NCBI GenBank assembly: GCA_041648735.1
Contig: JBAZOO010000001.1
Coordinates: forward strand, 1-64,000
Origin: JBAZOO01 sp041648735
GTDB taxonomy: Bacteria > Verrucomicrobiota > Lentisphaeria > Oligosphaerales > CAITYL01
DNA: 64,000 bases
Direction of reading: 5' to 3'
Part shown: piece after piece, positions 38,813 to 47,819 of the stretch
Numbering within the stretch: position 1 is the stretch's first letter
Layout: each line of letters begins with the position of its first letter
Program-made: the position numbers and the translations under genes
The notes under the pieces: model-generated
Database searches by the model: none
What the model was told of the DNA's origin: nothing
The model's input: only the letters and a program-made list of their open reading frames with translations

Positions 38813-38840
38813 TTGCAAGACGGAAAAACGCCGATAACAT
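38813..38840 (+). promoter_or_regulatory. possible promoter of the GcvH-like gene
   Basis: TTGCAA (38813-38818) and TAACAT (38835-38840) are 16 bp apart, 57 bp before the start codon at 38898. The -10 is weak. Confidence 0.35.
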
Positions 38841-38897
38841 ACACAGCGAAAATCAGAAAGGGAAACGCGGGGCACCCGCCCGGGCACGGAGCTTTCC

Positions 38898-39290
38898 ATG
38901 ATTGAAGAACATCCCAAGGATTTGAAATACACCCAGCACCACGTCTGGGTCAAGACCGAGCCGCGCAAACGCATCGCCCGGATCGGCGTCACCCCCGAAC
39001 TGGCGGACAAGCTCACGGAGATCCTTGGGCTCGACATGCCCATGGAGGGCGACGAACTGGAGATGGACGCCCCCTGCCTCCACATCCACCGCCCAACCAG
39101 CATCTACGAGATGCTCTCCCCCCTCAGCGGCCGGGTCACCGCCGTCAACCGCGACGTGATGGACTCCCCCAACCTCATCGCCCTGGGGCCCTACAAGCAC
39201 TGGCTCTTCTGCATGGAATATGACGAGGACGACGAGCTGGACATGCTCTTCAACGCCCAGCAATACACCACCTACCTCGACAGCCTGTAG
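38898..39290 (+). CDS. GcvH-like protein lacking the lipoyl-lysine
   Basis: This 130-residue protein has the length and fold pattern of glycine cleavage system H protein: YTQHHVWVKTEPRKRIARIG, then IGVTPELADKL, then the hairpin SPLSGRVTAVN, and a C-terminal helix. In GcvH the lipoylated Lys lies seven residues before the SP(V/L)SG serine; here that position is Thr67 in HRPTSIYEMLSPLSG, and no lysine is nearby. It is thus unlikely to carry lipoate and may be a regulatory or repurposed homologue. No gcvT, gcvP or lipoate ligase gene is in the window. AGCTTTCC just before the start is a weak ribosome site. It is followed at 25 bp by a membrane protein gene. Confidence 0.75.
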   Translation: MIEEHPKDLKYTQHHVWVKTEPRKRIARIGVTPELADKLTEILGLDMPMEGDELEMDAPCLHIHRPTSIYEMLSPLSGRVTAVNRDVMDSPNLIALGPYKHWLFCMEYDEDDELDMLFNAQQYTTYLDSL

Positions 39291-39314
39291 GCCACCCCCG
39301 GCCGCGGCCCGCCC

Positions 39315-40097
39315 ATGAACTTCACCTCGCCGCTGCTCCCGCCCCTCACCACGGGGCATCGCCATGCCGCCCCGCCACCCGCACCCGCACCCGAACCCGC
39401 CCCGGACGGCAGCGGCAGCGGCGGCACACCCCATCCCGGCGCGGGGACGCTCGGACTGCTCGTGGCCGGCCTCGCCACCGCCATCCCCCAAGCCCTGCTG
39501 CTCCTGACCAACGCCCTGCCCTGGTGGTGGCAGTCGCCATGGCTGCCTTGGATCCCCGCCCTCCTGACCTCCCTCGCAACCTGGCGGCTGGCACCGGAGC
39601 TGCCCGCCCCGCCCGCGGCCAAACCGGGCGCCAGCGGATTCCGCCTGCGCCTCGCCAGCCTGGCCGGCGCCGGCTTGCTGCCCTTCCTCGTCTGGTGGCG
39701 GCGCGCCCCGCACAACCTCTACCTGGCCGCCGGCGCCATGGCCGCCCTGCTCGCCGGCGGCTGGCTGTTGTGGGAAATCGGCGACGCCATCGCCCGCCTG
39801 ACCGACCGCCACCGTGAACCGCGCTGCCACTTCGCCGCCATCCTCACCCGCATGCTCCTCTATTACACCATCATCCTCCCCATCGTGGCCATCCTCCTGG
39901 TCTTCGCCGCCGCCTGGCTCCTGGGAACCGGAACCAGCCACCACGACCTGCTCCGCTATTTTCAGAACATCCCGCCCCTGCTCCGCCTGGCCGGACTCCC
40001 GGGGCTGCTGCTCCTCCCCCTCCTCGCCACCCGCCTTCTCTGGCGCCGCACCCGCCCAACCGCCACCACAGGAACACCCCATGCCCCCCACCACTGA
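39315..40097 (+). CDS. multi-pass membrane protein of unknown function
   Basis: This 260-residue protein starts with a Pro/His/Gly-rich cytoplasmic region (about 1-45), followed by about five to six hydrophobic helices (for example GLLVAGLATAIPQALLLL and ILTRMLLYYTIILPIVAILL) and ends in a basic, Thr-rich tail. I see no family motif. Its stop lies 17 bp inside the start of pyrF, so the two are co-transcribed and possibly translationally coupled. It is probably an inner-membrane protein. I do not assign a function. Confidence 0.65.
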   Translation: MNFTSPLLPPLTTGHRHAAPPPAPAPEPAPDGSGSGGTPHPGAGTLGLLVAGLATAIPQALLLLTNALPWWWQSPWLPWIPALLTSLATWRLAPELPAPPAAKPGASGFRLRLASLAGAGLLPFLVWWRRAPHNLYLAAGAMAALLAGGWLLWEIGDAIARLTDRHREPRCHFAAILTRMLLYYTIILPIVAILLVFAAAWLLGTGTSHHDLLRYFQNIPPLLRLAGLPGLLLLPLLATRLLWRRTRPTATTGTPHAPHH

Positions 40098-40779
40098 CAT
40101 CATGGTCGCCTTGGACGTCAACACCCTCGAGGAAGCCGACGCCCTGGTCCAGGCCATCGGCCCCGCCATCACCTGGTACAAGGTCGGCAAACAGCTCTTC
40201 ACCCGCCACGGCCCCGAAACCGTCGCCCGCCTGAAACGGGCCGGAAAAAAGGTCTTCCTCGACCTCAAGTTCCACGACATCCCCAACACGGCCGCCCAAG
40301 CCGTGCGCAGCGCCGCCGCCATCGGCGCCGACCTCACCAACGTCCATGCCGCCGGCGGCCCCGCCATGCTCCAGGCCGCCGCCGAAGCCGGCCGGGCGAC
40401 CGGCATCCAGGTCATTGCCGTGACCGTGCTCACCAGCCTCGACGCCACCCAGCTCGCCGCCACCGGCGTCCCCACCCCACCCGCCGACCAAGTGCGCCTC
40501 CTCGCCCGGCTCGCCTTCGCCGCCGGCATCGGCGGCGTCGTCTGCTCGGCCCACGAAATCCAAGCCATGCGCCGTGAGTTCGGCCCCGGCTTCCTGCTGG
40601 TGGTGCCCGGCATCCGCCCGGCCGGCGCCGAGCACGGCGACCAGAAACGGGTCATGACCCCCCGCGAGGCCGCCACCGCCGGCGCCGACTTCCTCGTCAT
40701 CGGCCGCCCCATCACCGCCGCCGCCGACCCCGCCGCCGCCGCCGCCGCGATCCGCCAGGAACTCGCCGCCGCCCAGTGA
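40081..40779 (+). CDS. orotidine-5'-phosphate decarboxylase PyrF
   Basis: This 232-residue TIM-barrel enzyme makes UMP from OMP, the last step of pyrimidine synthesis. The catalytic DxKxxD motif is DLKFHD (Asp61, Lys63, Asp66), MVALDV opens the first strand, and the phosphate-binding loop PGIRPAG is followed by VIGRPIT at the end. Length fits the short bacterial class. The ATG at 40081 lies inside the 3' end of the preceding membrane-protein gene. No other pyr genes are adjacent. A transposase-like remnant begins at its stop codon. Confidence 0.95.
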   Translation: MPPTTDIMVALDVNTLEEADALVQAIGPAITWYKVGKQLFTRHGPETVARLKRAGKKVFLDLKFHDIPNTAAQAVRSAAAIGADLTNVHAAGGPAMLQAAAEAGRATGIQVIAVTVLTSLDATQLAATGVPTPPADQVRLLARLAFAAGIGGVVCSAHEIQAMRREFGPGFLLVVPGIRPAGAEHGDQKRVMTPREAATAGADFLVIGRPITAAADPAAAAAAIRQELAAAQ

Positions 40780-41219
40780 ACCGCCAGGAATTCGCCCGTG
40801 TGCAAGTCGGCGAGGCGGGCGGCACCACAAAGGGCGGAGGAAGCTACTTTGACCCGCCATCATTGACCATCGCCAAACGGAGCCTGGCGGCCCTGGGGCG
40901 CCTGGCAGGGGCGGCGGCCACCTTTGACCGGCCGGTTTTGGACGCCCATTGCGGCGGGGCGTTGGCGGCGCTGCCGGCCCTGCTGGCGGCCGGGCTGCTG
41001 CGCCACACCGGGCTGCTGGATCGGGCGAAGGCGGCGTTCTATTCGCTGGAGAGCAGGCTGCTGATGCTGGCGTTCATGGCGCTGGCGCGCATCCGCTCGC
41101 CGGAGGCGTTGCTGAAGACGTCGCCGGGCGAGTGGGGGCTGCTGCTGGGGCTGGACCGTGGCCCGCACCCCAAGACCGTGCGCACCCATCTGGCGCGGAT
41201 GGCGGACGGCGCGGCATGA
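40776..41219 (+). pseudogene. truncated transposase-like fragment
   Basis: This frame of 147 codons includes FDPPSLTIAKRSLAAL, then HCGGALAALPALLAAG, YSLESRLLMLAFMALARI and EWGLLLGLDRGPHPKTVRTHL. This pattern resembles the N-terminal part of putative transposases common in PVC genomes. The catalytic part is missing and nothing in 41220-41479 continues it. The listed start is a GTG overlapping the pyrF stop and is arbitrary; the recognisable part begins near 40848. GC content is like the neighbours, so it is probably an old remnant. Confidence 0.5.
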
Positions 41220-41286
41220 TGCCTGCACGCAAAAACTCCTTGCCGAACTCAACCAAACCCAAACCCGCTACCCAGTCCTGCGCCTT

Positions 41287-41297
41287 GCGGAGTCCGC
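41287..41297. repeat. GCGGAGTCCGC palindrome, intergenic
   Basis: The copy with central G, which is the reverse-strand form, between the transposase remnant and mlaE. Confidence 0.7.
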
Positions 41298-41439
41298 GCC
41301 CGCCGAAAGCAGGGGCACCGTCCCCGGTGCCATCTATGGGGAGCGGGGACGCCCCCCACGGATCCCAGCCGCCCCCACCGGGCTTCCCGCCAAGCCCGAT
41401 GGCCGCGCCGGCAAGGATGGGAAAACGCCGGGGCCGGGA

Positions 41440-41445
41440 TATAGT
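41440..41445 (+). promoter_or_regulatory. -10 element upstream of the mla operon
   Basis: GGATATAGTAACT carries TATAGT 35 bp before the mlaE start. No -35 is clear. The remaining sequence of 41220-41479 shows no gene. Confidence 0.5.
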
Positions 41446-41479
41446 AACTGGCTCAAATTGCTGTCATGGGAACGGGAGC

Positions 41480-42283
41480 ATGAAAGTCCACGAGCCGGAA
41501 TATTGGGCGCCGCCGGCCAACTTCCTGGCCGCCTTCGGGCGGGCCGGGCTGCTGAAGACGCGGAACGCCGGCCGGGCGGTCTTCCTGCTGCTGGAGGCCT
41601 GCTTCTGGCTGCCGGACGTGCTGGCGCGCCGCCGCGAGTTCGTCCGCCAGATCATCATTTGCGGGATCAAGAGCCTGCTGGTGACCTCGACGGTGGCGCT
41701 GTTCACGGGGATGATCCTGGCGTTGCAGGCGGGGCTGGTGCTCAAGGACTACGGGCAGCAGGTGCAGGTCGGGACGCTGGTCTCCCAGAGCATGTGCCGG
41801 GAGATGGGGCCGTTCATGACGGCGCTGATCCTGGCGGCGAGCGTCGGGGCGGCGATGGCGGCGGAGCTGGGGACGATGACCGTCTCGGAGGAGGTCGCCG
41901 CGCTCCAGGTGATGTCGATCAATCCGGTGCGCTTCCTGGTGATGCCGCGGCTGGCGGCGATGATCCTGGCCTGTCCGGCGCTGACCATCTTCTCCAACGT
42001 GGTCGGCATCCTGGGGGGGATGCTGGTGGCCGACACCCAGCTCGGCGTCTCGCCCCAGGCCTATTATGACAACGCCATGCTCTACCTCCACAACAAGGAG
42101 GTCTACGTCGGGCTGCTCAAGGCCCTGGTGTTCGGCGTCATCCTGACCATTGTCGCCTGCCATGCCGGGCTCTCGGCCAGCAACGGCGCCGTCGGCGTCG
42201 GCCGGGCGACGCGCCAGGCGGTGGTCACCTCCTTCCTCTTGATCCTCGTCTCCGGTTACGTCATCACCCGCTTCTTCTACTGA
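41480..42283 (+). CDS. MlaE family ABC permease
   Basis: This 267-residue permease belongs to the MlaE family, which with MlaF, MlaD and MlaB moves phospholipids between the inner and outer membranes. It has an N-terminal amphipathic segment and about five membrane helices. The conserved GMILALQAGLVLKDYG, the EMGPFMTALILAASVGAAMAAELGTM core and the EEVAALQVMSINPVRFLV loop are all present. AACGGGAG precedes the ATG at 41480. The ATPase gene starts three bases after its stop. No MlaB (STAS) gene is found in the operon, and MlaC is also absent from the window. Confidence 0.92.
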   Translation: MKVHEPEYWAPPANFLAAFGRAGLLKTRNAGRAVFLLLEACFWLPDVLARRREFVRQIIICGIKSLLVTSTVALFTGMILALQAGLVLKDYGQQVQVGTLVSQSMCREMGPFMTALILAASVGAAMAAELGTMTVSEEVAALQVMSINPVRFLVMPRLAAMILACPALTIFSNVVGILGGMLVADTQLGVSPQAYYDNAMLYLHNKEVYVGLLKALVFGVILTIVACHAGLSASNGAVGVGRATRQAVVTSFLLILVSGYVITRFFY

Positions 42284-42286
42284 GCC

Positions 42287-43036
42287 ATGCTGGAACTGCG
42301 CGACATCCACAAGGAACTGGGGGGCCGGCCGGTCCTGGCCGGCGTCAGCCTGAAGGTCGAGCGGGGGCAGACCCTGGTGATCCTCGGCCCCAGCGGCGCC
42401 GGCAAGAGCGTCACCCTCCAGCACCTCGTCGGCCTCCTGCGCCCCGACCAGGGGCAGGTGCTGGTGGACGGCGAGGACATCCATGCCGCCCCGCCGCGGG
42501 AGCGGGAGCGGCTGCGCAACAAGTTCGGCATGCTCTTCCAGTCCGGCGCCCTCATCGCCTGGATGAACGTCTTCGACAATGTGGCCTTGCCGCTCTACGA
42601 GAAGACCCGCCTGGGCGACGCCGAGATCCGGGCGATCGTCGAGCGGCGGCTGCAACTGGTGGGGCTGGAGGGGCAGGGCGAAAAGATGCCGGCGGAACTC
42701 TCCGGCGGCATGCGCAAGCGCGCCGGCCTGGCCCGGGCCATCGTCCGCGACCCCGCCATCATCCTCTACGACGAGCCGACCTCGGGGCTCGACCCCGTCC
42801 TCTCGCGGATGATTGACCAGCTCATCCGCGACTTGCAGCGGGAGCTGAAGGTGACCTCGGTGGTCGTCACCCATGACTTGCAGAGCGCGATCCTGGTGGC
42901 GGACCAGGTCGCCATGCTCTACGAGGGGCGGATCGTCGAGCTCGCCCCGCCCCGGCAGTTCCTGGCCAGCGGCCATCCATTCGTCCGCCGTTTCATTGAC
43001 GCCCAATTCGCGGCCCGGGAGTTCAACCACCCATGA
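42287..43036 (+). CDS. MlaF ABC transporter ATPase
   Basis: This 249-residue ATPase powers the MlaE permease. Motifs seen are Walker A GPSGAGKS (about residues 34-41), the family's GMLFQSGALIAWMNVFDNV Q-loop region, the ABC signature LSGGM, Walker B IILYDEPTSGLDP and the switch THD. It ends with the C-terminal extension usual for MlaF. Its stop overlaps the mlaD start by four bases (ATGA), so translation is coupled. It acts at the cytoplasmic face of the inner membrane. Confidence 0.95.
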   Translation: MLELRDIHKELGGRPVLAGVSLKVERGQTLVILGPSGAGKSVTLQHLVGLLRPDQGQVLVDGEDIHAAPPRERERLRNKFGMLFQSGALIAWMNVFDNVALPLYEKTRLGDAEIRAIVERRLQLVGLEGQGEKMPAELSGGMRKRAGLARAIVRDPAIILYDEPTSGLDPVLSRMIDQLIRDLQRELKVTSVVVTHDLQSAILVADQVAMLYEGRIVELAPPRQFLASGHPFVRRFIDAQFAAREFNHP

Positions 43037-44136
43037 ACAGCAAACGCCGATTGACCTGGCAGGAATTGTCCCTCGAGTTCCTGGCCGGCCTCTTCTTTGC
43101 CTTGACCTTGACGATCCTCATCGTCTTCACCGTCATCCTCAGCCGCGGCCGCTTCTCCCGCAAGGCGGTGGAGCACCTCGCCGAGTTCAAGGAGGTCTCC
43201 GGCCTCAGCGAGGGGGACAACGTCCAGCTTTTCGGCGTGACCGTCGGCCGCGTCGAGAAGGTCTACCTGGAAAACCTGCACGTGCGGGTGCGGCTGCGGC
43301 TGCTCCAGCCGGTGCCCATCTACCGCGACCACCAGGTGGAGATCCGCCACTCCTCCGTGCTCGGCGGCCGCTATGTCGCCATCGTCCCCGGCACCCCGGC
43401 CAGCGGCGCGCAGCCCACTGGCGAGCCGCTCCACGGCGTGACCCCCACCGACCTGGTGAACGAGACCACCAAGATGGTCGAGACACTCCGCGACGAGGTG
43501 GAGAAAATCCGCCGCACCTTCGACCAGGAGCAGGTGGTGCCCAAGTTCGCCCGCTTCGTGGACAACATCAACGCCGTCTCCGAGGACATCCGCGCCGGCA
43601 AGGGCAGCCTCGGCAAGTTGGTCCAGGATCCGGCCCTCTACGACCGCGCCAACGAGACCCTGGCCTCCCTCAACGCCGTCACCACTGGCCTGCGCGACGG
43701 CAAGGGCACCCTTGGCAAGCTCATGGTTGACGATGCCCTCTACAACGACCTGCGTGCCATCAGCGGCGACCTCCGCGCTGGCAAGGGCACCCTTGGCAAG
43801 CTCATGGTTGACGACGCGCTCTACACCAACCTGACGGCCGCCAGCGCCGACCTGCGCACGATCAGCGCCACCGTCGCCAAGGGGGAATCAACCCTGGGCC
43901 GGCTGCTGCTGGACGACGGCAAGCTCTACCTCTCCCTGCGCGCCACCCTCGACAGCACCCGCGAGGTCGCCGAATCGGTGCGCGCCGGCAAGGGCACCCT
44001 CGGCAAGCTGGCCATGGATCCGGCCCTCTACGACGACACCCGCCAGACCATCCTGGAGATGCGCGGCGCCATCCAGGACTTCCGCGAGCAGGCGCCCATC
44101 TCCACCTTCGGCAGCATCCTCTTCGGGGCCTTCTGA
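43033..44136 (+). CDS. MlaD-like MCE domain protein with GKGTLGKL repeats
   Basis: This 367-residue protein has one N-terminal membrane helix (about residues 10-36), an MCE domain (about 45-125: FKEVSGLSEGDNVQLFGVTVGRV) that forms a lipid-conducting ring in known MlaD, and a long helical C-terminal part. That part repeats a 20- to 35-residue unit built on GKGTLGKL, (M/V)xDDALY and a following helix, at least four times. The repeats resemble those of longer MCE proteins and could make a coiled tunnel or needle. The start overlaps mlaF. The periplasmic lipid-transfer role is inferred from the family. Confidence 0.9.
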   Translation: MNSKRRLTWQELSLEFLAGLFFALTLTILIVFTVILSRGRFSRKAVEHLAEFKEVSGLSEGDNVQLFGVTVGRVEKVYLENLHVRVRLRLLQPVPIYRDHQVEIRHSSVLGGRYVAIVPGTPASGAQPTGEPLHGVTPTDLVNETTKMVETLRDEVEKIRRTFDQEQVVPKFARFVDNINAVSEDIRAGKGSLGKLVQDPALYDRANETLASLNAVTTGLRDGKGTLGKLMVDDALYNDLRAISGDLRAGKGTLGKLMVDDALYTNLTAASADLRTISATVAKGESTLGRLLLDDGKLYLSLRATLDSTREVAESVRAGKGTLGKLAMDPALYDDTRQTILEMRGAIQDFREQAPISTFGSILFGAF

Positions 44137-44137
44137 C

Positions 44138-47100
44138 ATGGGGCAGGCCAGAGCCGTCCAATACCAGCCGGGAACGGTGATTGCCCAGTTCCGGATCGAG
44201 CGCGAACTCGGCCGGGGCGCCATGGGCGTCGTCTTCCGGGCCATCCAGGAGAAGCTGGAGCGGCCGGTGGCGCTGAAGATCCTCAGCGACTCCCTGGCGC
44301 TGGACCAGGAGTTCGTCAAACGCTTCTTCAACGAGGCCCGCGCCGCCGCCGCCCTGGCGCACCCGACGATCATCCAGGTCTACGACGCCGGGGTCGTTCC
44401 TCCCGACCTCTACTATTTCGCCATGGAATACATCGAGGGCGAGACCCTCTATGAGCGGGTCAGCCGGCAAGGCCCCCTGGCGCCGCCGGAGGCCCTCGCC
44501 ATTGCCCTCGCCATCGCCGACGCCCTCAACTACGGCTGGAAACGCCAGGCCCTCATCCATGGCGACATCAAGCCGGAAAACATCATGATCAGCGCCGCCG
44601 GCGAGACCAAGCTCGCCGATTTCGGCCTGGCCAAGGTCTCCGGCCATGAGTTCTGCGGCGACGGCATCATGCTCACCCCCCTCTACGCGGCACCGGAGCT
44701 GATCCGCGGCGAAGCCCGCCCCGGCGACTGCCGCCCCGACATCTATTCCTTCGGCGCCACCCTCTACCACCTGCTCTGCGGCGAGCCGCCCTTCCCCGGC
44801 ACCGACCCGCAGCAGGTCCTCCACCGGCACCTGGAGGAGGCGGTGCCGCCGCTGGCCGAGCGCAACCCGAAAGTCTCCCGCGAACTCTCCGACTACATCT
44901 GCAACCAGTTGCTGGCCAAGGATCCGGCGGCCAGGCCCCAGGATTGGGAGCAAGTGCAGAACTCGCTGGAATGGTTCCAGCACCGGCGCATCCGCAAACT
45001 GACGGTCAACCATGACGCCGTGGAACGGGTGGCCCAGCACACCCCGGCGGCCACCGCCGCCACCGCCGCCACGAAGCGCGGCTGGGGGGGGGCGCTGGCC
45101 GCCCTGCTGCTGCTGGCGCTGGTGGCCGGCGGCGCCGGGCTTTTGCTCTGGTGGTGGCGGCAAGCCCCGGAACCGCCGCCACCGCTGCCGGAACCGCCGC
45201 CAGCCCCCGCCCTCATCCGGCCCCAGGAGGACACCGCCGAACTGGCCTGGGAACGGCTGAAGCGGCGCCTCGCCGCCGAACAGGTCCCCGTGCGCGCCCT
45301 GACCTTGCTCCACCAATATCAGCAGCGGCATCCGCGGCCACCGCCGGAGTTCGCCGCCTACGTGGAGCGCTTCACCGCCTTGGCGTCGCGGCCGCCCGCC
45401 GCCCCCGAACCGCCGCCCCCGGTTGCCCAAACCGAACCGGAGCCGGAACCCCCGGTCGTCCAAGCCGAACCGGCCCCGGAACCGCCACCGCAACCGGCCG
45501 CCGACCGCCGCCTGGAGCTGGAGGCGCTGACGGAGTTCCTCTTCGACCTGAACCTCGCCATGAGCCGCTTCCCGGCCCGGCCCGGCGACGAACTGCTCCA
45601 CAAGGGCCGGCGCTGGCTGGAACAGTATCCGCGGGAGACGGATGAGGCCTTGGCAATGCGCCTGCTGCTCGACACCGCCCTGCCCGCCCTTGTTGAAGAA
45701 TACCTCCCCGCCCTGGTCGCCCACAAGGAGGCGCTGCGCGGCACGCCCGTGCCGGTGCCACTGCCGGGGCAACCGGCCACCCTCCTGCCCCTGCGCGACC
45801 TGACCCTGGCCGAGTTCACCGTCACCCAGCGCACCGAACACGGGGAGCTGGCCCTGCGCCTGTCCTGGGCACGGCCGGACGTGGACCGGCGGGCGGGGCT
45901 CACCGCCCTCGGCAAGGCCGCCGCCGACCAGTCGCTCCTGGCTGGCCGCGCCGCCACATCCTATCTGGCCTGGCTCCTCCTCTCCCGCCAGCCGGACGCG
46001 CTTCAGCCCGCGCTGGCGGCCCTCCCGGAGGCGGAGCGGCGCCCCTGGCTGCTGGCGGCGGCGTTCCTGCAAACCGCGCCGGCCGAGGGGCACGCCCTGC
46101 GCCAATTCCGCGAGGCCGAGGCCGCCGCCGCGGCCGGCCGGACCGGCGACGCCTGCCGCCTCTTCCTGCAACTCAAGGCCAGCGCCACCGCGGTGGCGGT
46201 CCGGCGCGAGCCGGAGATCGCCCGCTTCCTCGCCTTGCACGAAGCGGAAATCCCCGAATTGGCGGCGCCATTGCTGGTCCGCCAGGCACAGGCGGCGGTG
46301 GCCGGCCAGCCCGCCCTCGCCCTGCAACTGCTGGCGACGCTCCAGGCGCGCTACGGCCGGCTCGACTTCCCCGAAAAGCCGGAGCTGCCCAAGCTCCAGC
46401 AACGCGCCCTCGACACCCTGACCGCCACGCCGCCGGACCTGCCGCTGGAGCGGGCCACGGCCGGCCTCGGGATGCTCTTCACCCCCCAGCCCGCCGCCTG
46501 GTCGGGCGCGCTGGCCATCCCCTATTATGCCAACCGCCGCCATGCCCAGCCCTCCACCCAGGGAATGCATCTGCTGCCCCTCCTCCAGCCGCTGGCCCTC
46601 CTGGAACTGGGCGACTGGGCGGCGGCCCAGCCCCTGCTCCAGACCGATGATGCCACGACGGGGCTGAACCCGCCGCAGGCCGCCGCCCTCCATCTCGCCA
46701 AGGCGCTGGTGGCCCAGCGCTTCGAGGATGGCGCCGCCGCCGCCTCTCCGGCCCAAGCCTATGCCCGCATCCAGGAGCTGCGCAACGCCCAGTGGCCCGC
46801 CAACCTGCACCGCGACAGCCCGGCGGAGGGGGCCACTGATGACGCCGCGGCGCGGGCGCGCCGCCATGCCCTTAACCGCTACCTCCAGCTCAGCCAGATG
46901 CTGGCCGACTCCGTCCTCCTCACCCGTTCCTGGAACGAGGCGCCCTCCGACCTGGAGCCGGAACGGGTGCGCCGGCTCGCCGCCGATCCCGGCGCCTGGC
47001 CTTGGCTGTTCACCGCCGCCGCCGTCGAGCTGGAGGCGGGGCGCGGGGCGGCCCTGCGGGAGCTACTGCGCCAACTGCCGGACACCAACTTCGGGGCGCG

Positions 47101-47782
47101 GGCGGCCCGCCAGGCCGGCGCCTGGCTCGATGGCGCCGCCGGGCCGCCACCCATGCCGAACCAACTCCCGGACAGCCTGCGCCAGCCCTACTACGCCCGC
47201 TTCCTCCTGGCGGCCCAGCTCAGCCAGTCCCGGCCGCCCCCGAGCCTCCAGGAACGGGAGATGACCGCCTGGCTTGGGCGGCAGGTGCCGGCCCCAGACC
47301 ACTGGCTGGCCGCCGCCACTTGGTACGAGCTTCTCCTTTGCCGCGTCGGCCAGGAGGTGAGGTCCGGCAACGCCGCCGCCGCCTTGAACCAGGCCAATCT
47401 TGCCTTGGAGCGGGGGCGGACTCCGCATGCCGCCGCCTATTACCCGCGCCTCTGCCTGCTGCGGGCCGGCCTGGAGGCGCTGACGGCGCCGGCGGCCACC
47501 GCCCAGTGGACCCTGGGGCGCGTCCGGCTCAGCCCCGTGGCGTCCCCCTCCGAGCTGGCCACCGCCGCGGCGTTGGCGGCGAACTTGGCGGCACCGGTGC
47601 CGCGGGCGCAGCTTTTCCTCGGCGGCTTCATCCACTGGGCCCAGGCCAGCCGTGCCGGCAACCTCCCGGCCGTCCGGGCCGGGCTGGAGGAGATGCGGCA
47701 GGGCGCCGTGTCCCTGGCCGAAAAACGGCTGGCGGCGTTGCTGGCGGAAGCCGCCGCCCCCGCCGCCCCCGCCGCCCCATGA
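44138..47782 (+). CDS. membrane-bound Ser/Thr protein kinase with large external region
   Basis: This 1214-residue protein begins two bases after mlaD. Residues 18-290 are a Hanks-type kinase domain: glycine loop GRGAMGVVF, Lys47 in VALKIL, catalytic loop HGDIKPEN (141-148, with Gly in place of the usual Arg of HRD), DFG at 161-163, and APE in the activation segment. A membrane helix follows (about 318-340), then a Pro/Glu-rich linker and more than 800 residues of Ala/Leu-rich, probably helical-repeat (TPR-like) sequence that should be outside the cytoplasm. The architecture suggests a sensor kinase that reports envelope state, perhaps lipid transport given the neighbours. The external ligand and the targets are unknown. 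Confidence 0.85.
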   Translation: MGQARAVQYQPGTVIAQFRIERELGRGAMGVVFRAIQEKLERPVALKILSDSLALDQEFVKRFFNEARAAAALAHPTIIQVYDAGVVPPDLYYFAMEYIEGETLYERVSRQGPLAPPEALAIALAIADALNYGWKRQALIHGDIKPENIMISAAGETKLADFGLAKVSGHEFCGDGIMLTPLYAAPELIRGEARPGDCRPDIYSFGATLYHLLCGEPPFPGTDPQQVLHRHLEEAVPPLAERNPKVSRELSDYICNQLLAKDPAARPQDWEQVQNSLEWFQHRRIRKLTVNHDAVERVAQHTPAATAATAATKRGWGGALAALLLLALVAGGAGLLLWWWRQAPEPPPPLPEPPPAPALIRPQEDTAELAWERLKRRLAAEQVPVRALTLLHQYQQRHPRPPPEFAAYVERFTALASRPPAAPEPPPPVAQTEPEPEPPVVQAEPAPEPPPQPAADRRLELEALTEFLFDLNLAMSRFPARPGDELLHKGRRWLEQYPRETDEALAMRLLLDTALPALVEEYLPALVAHKEALRGTPVPVPLPGQPATLLPLRDLTLAEFTVTQRTEHGELALRLSWARPDVDRRAGLTALGKAAADQSLLAGRAATSYLAWLLLSRQPDALQPALAALPEAERRPWLLAAAFLQTAPAEGHALRQFREAEAAAAAGRTGDACRLFLQLKASATAVAVRREPEIARFLALHEAEIPELAAPLLVRQAQAAVAGQPALALQLLATLQARYGRLDFPEKPELPKLQQRALDTLTATPPDLPLERATAGLGMLFTPQPAAWSGALAIPYYANRRHAQPSTQGMHLLPLLQPLALLELGDWAAAQPLLQTDDATTGLNPPQAAALHLAKALVAQRFEDGAAAASPAQAYARIQELRNAQWPANLHRDSPAEGATDDAAARARRHALNRYLQLSQMLADSVLLTRSWNEAPSDLEPERVRRLAADPGAWPWLFTAAAVELEAGRGAALRELLRQLPDTNFGARAARQAGAWLDGAAGPPPMPNQLPDSLRQPYYARFLLAAQLSQSRPPPSLQEREMTAWLGRQVPAPDHWLAAATWYELLLCRVGQEVRSGNAAAALNQANLALERGRTPHAAAYYPRLCLLRAGLEALTAPAATAQWTLGRVRLSPVASPSELATAAALAANLAAPVPRAQLFLGGFIHWAQASRAGNLPAVRAGLEEMRQGAVSLAEKRLAALLAEAAAPAAPAAP
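47416..47426. repeat. GCGGACTCCGC palindrome inside the Ser/Thr kinase gene
   Basis: Coding for RGRTPH in the external region of the kinase. Confidence 0.7.
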
Positions 47783-47819
47783 CGCCTTGAACTGCCTCTC
47801 CCTTTCCGTTTCCCCATCC

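Noticed and set aside
35991..38837. A 948-codon open frame antisense to manA-RDD region genes
   Set aside because: Opposite strand carries the FGE-like, LptF/G and RDD genes with clear motifs.
43862..46867. A 1001-codon open frame antisense to mlaD and the kinase gene
   Set aside because: Shadow of the kinase gene; composition bias only.
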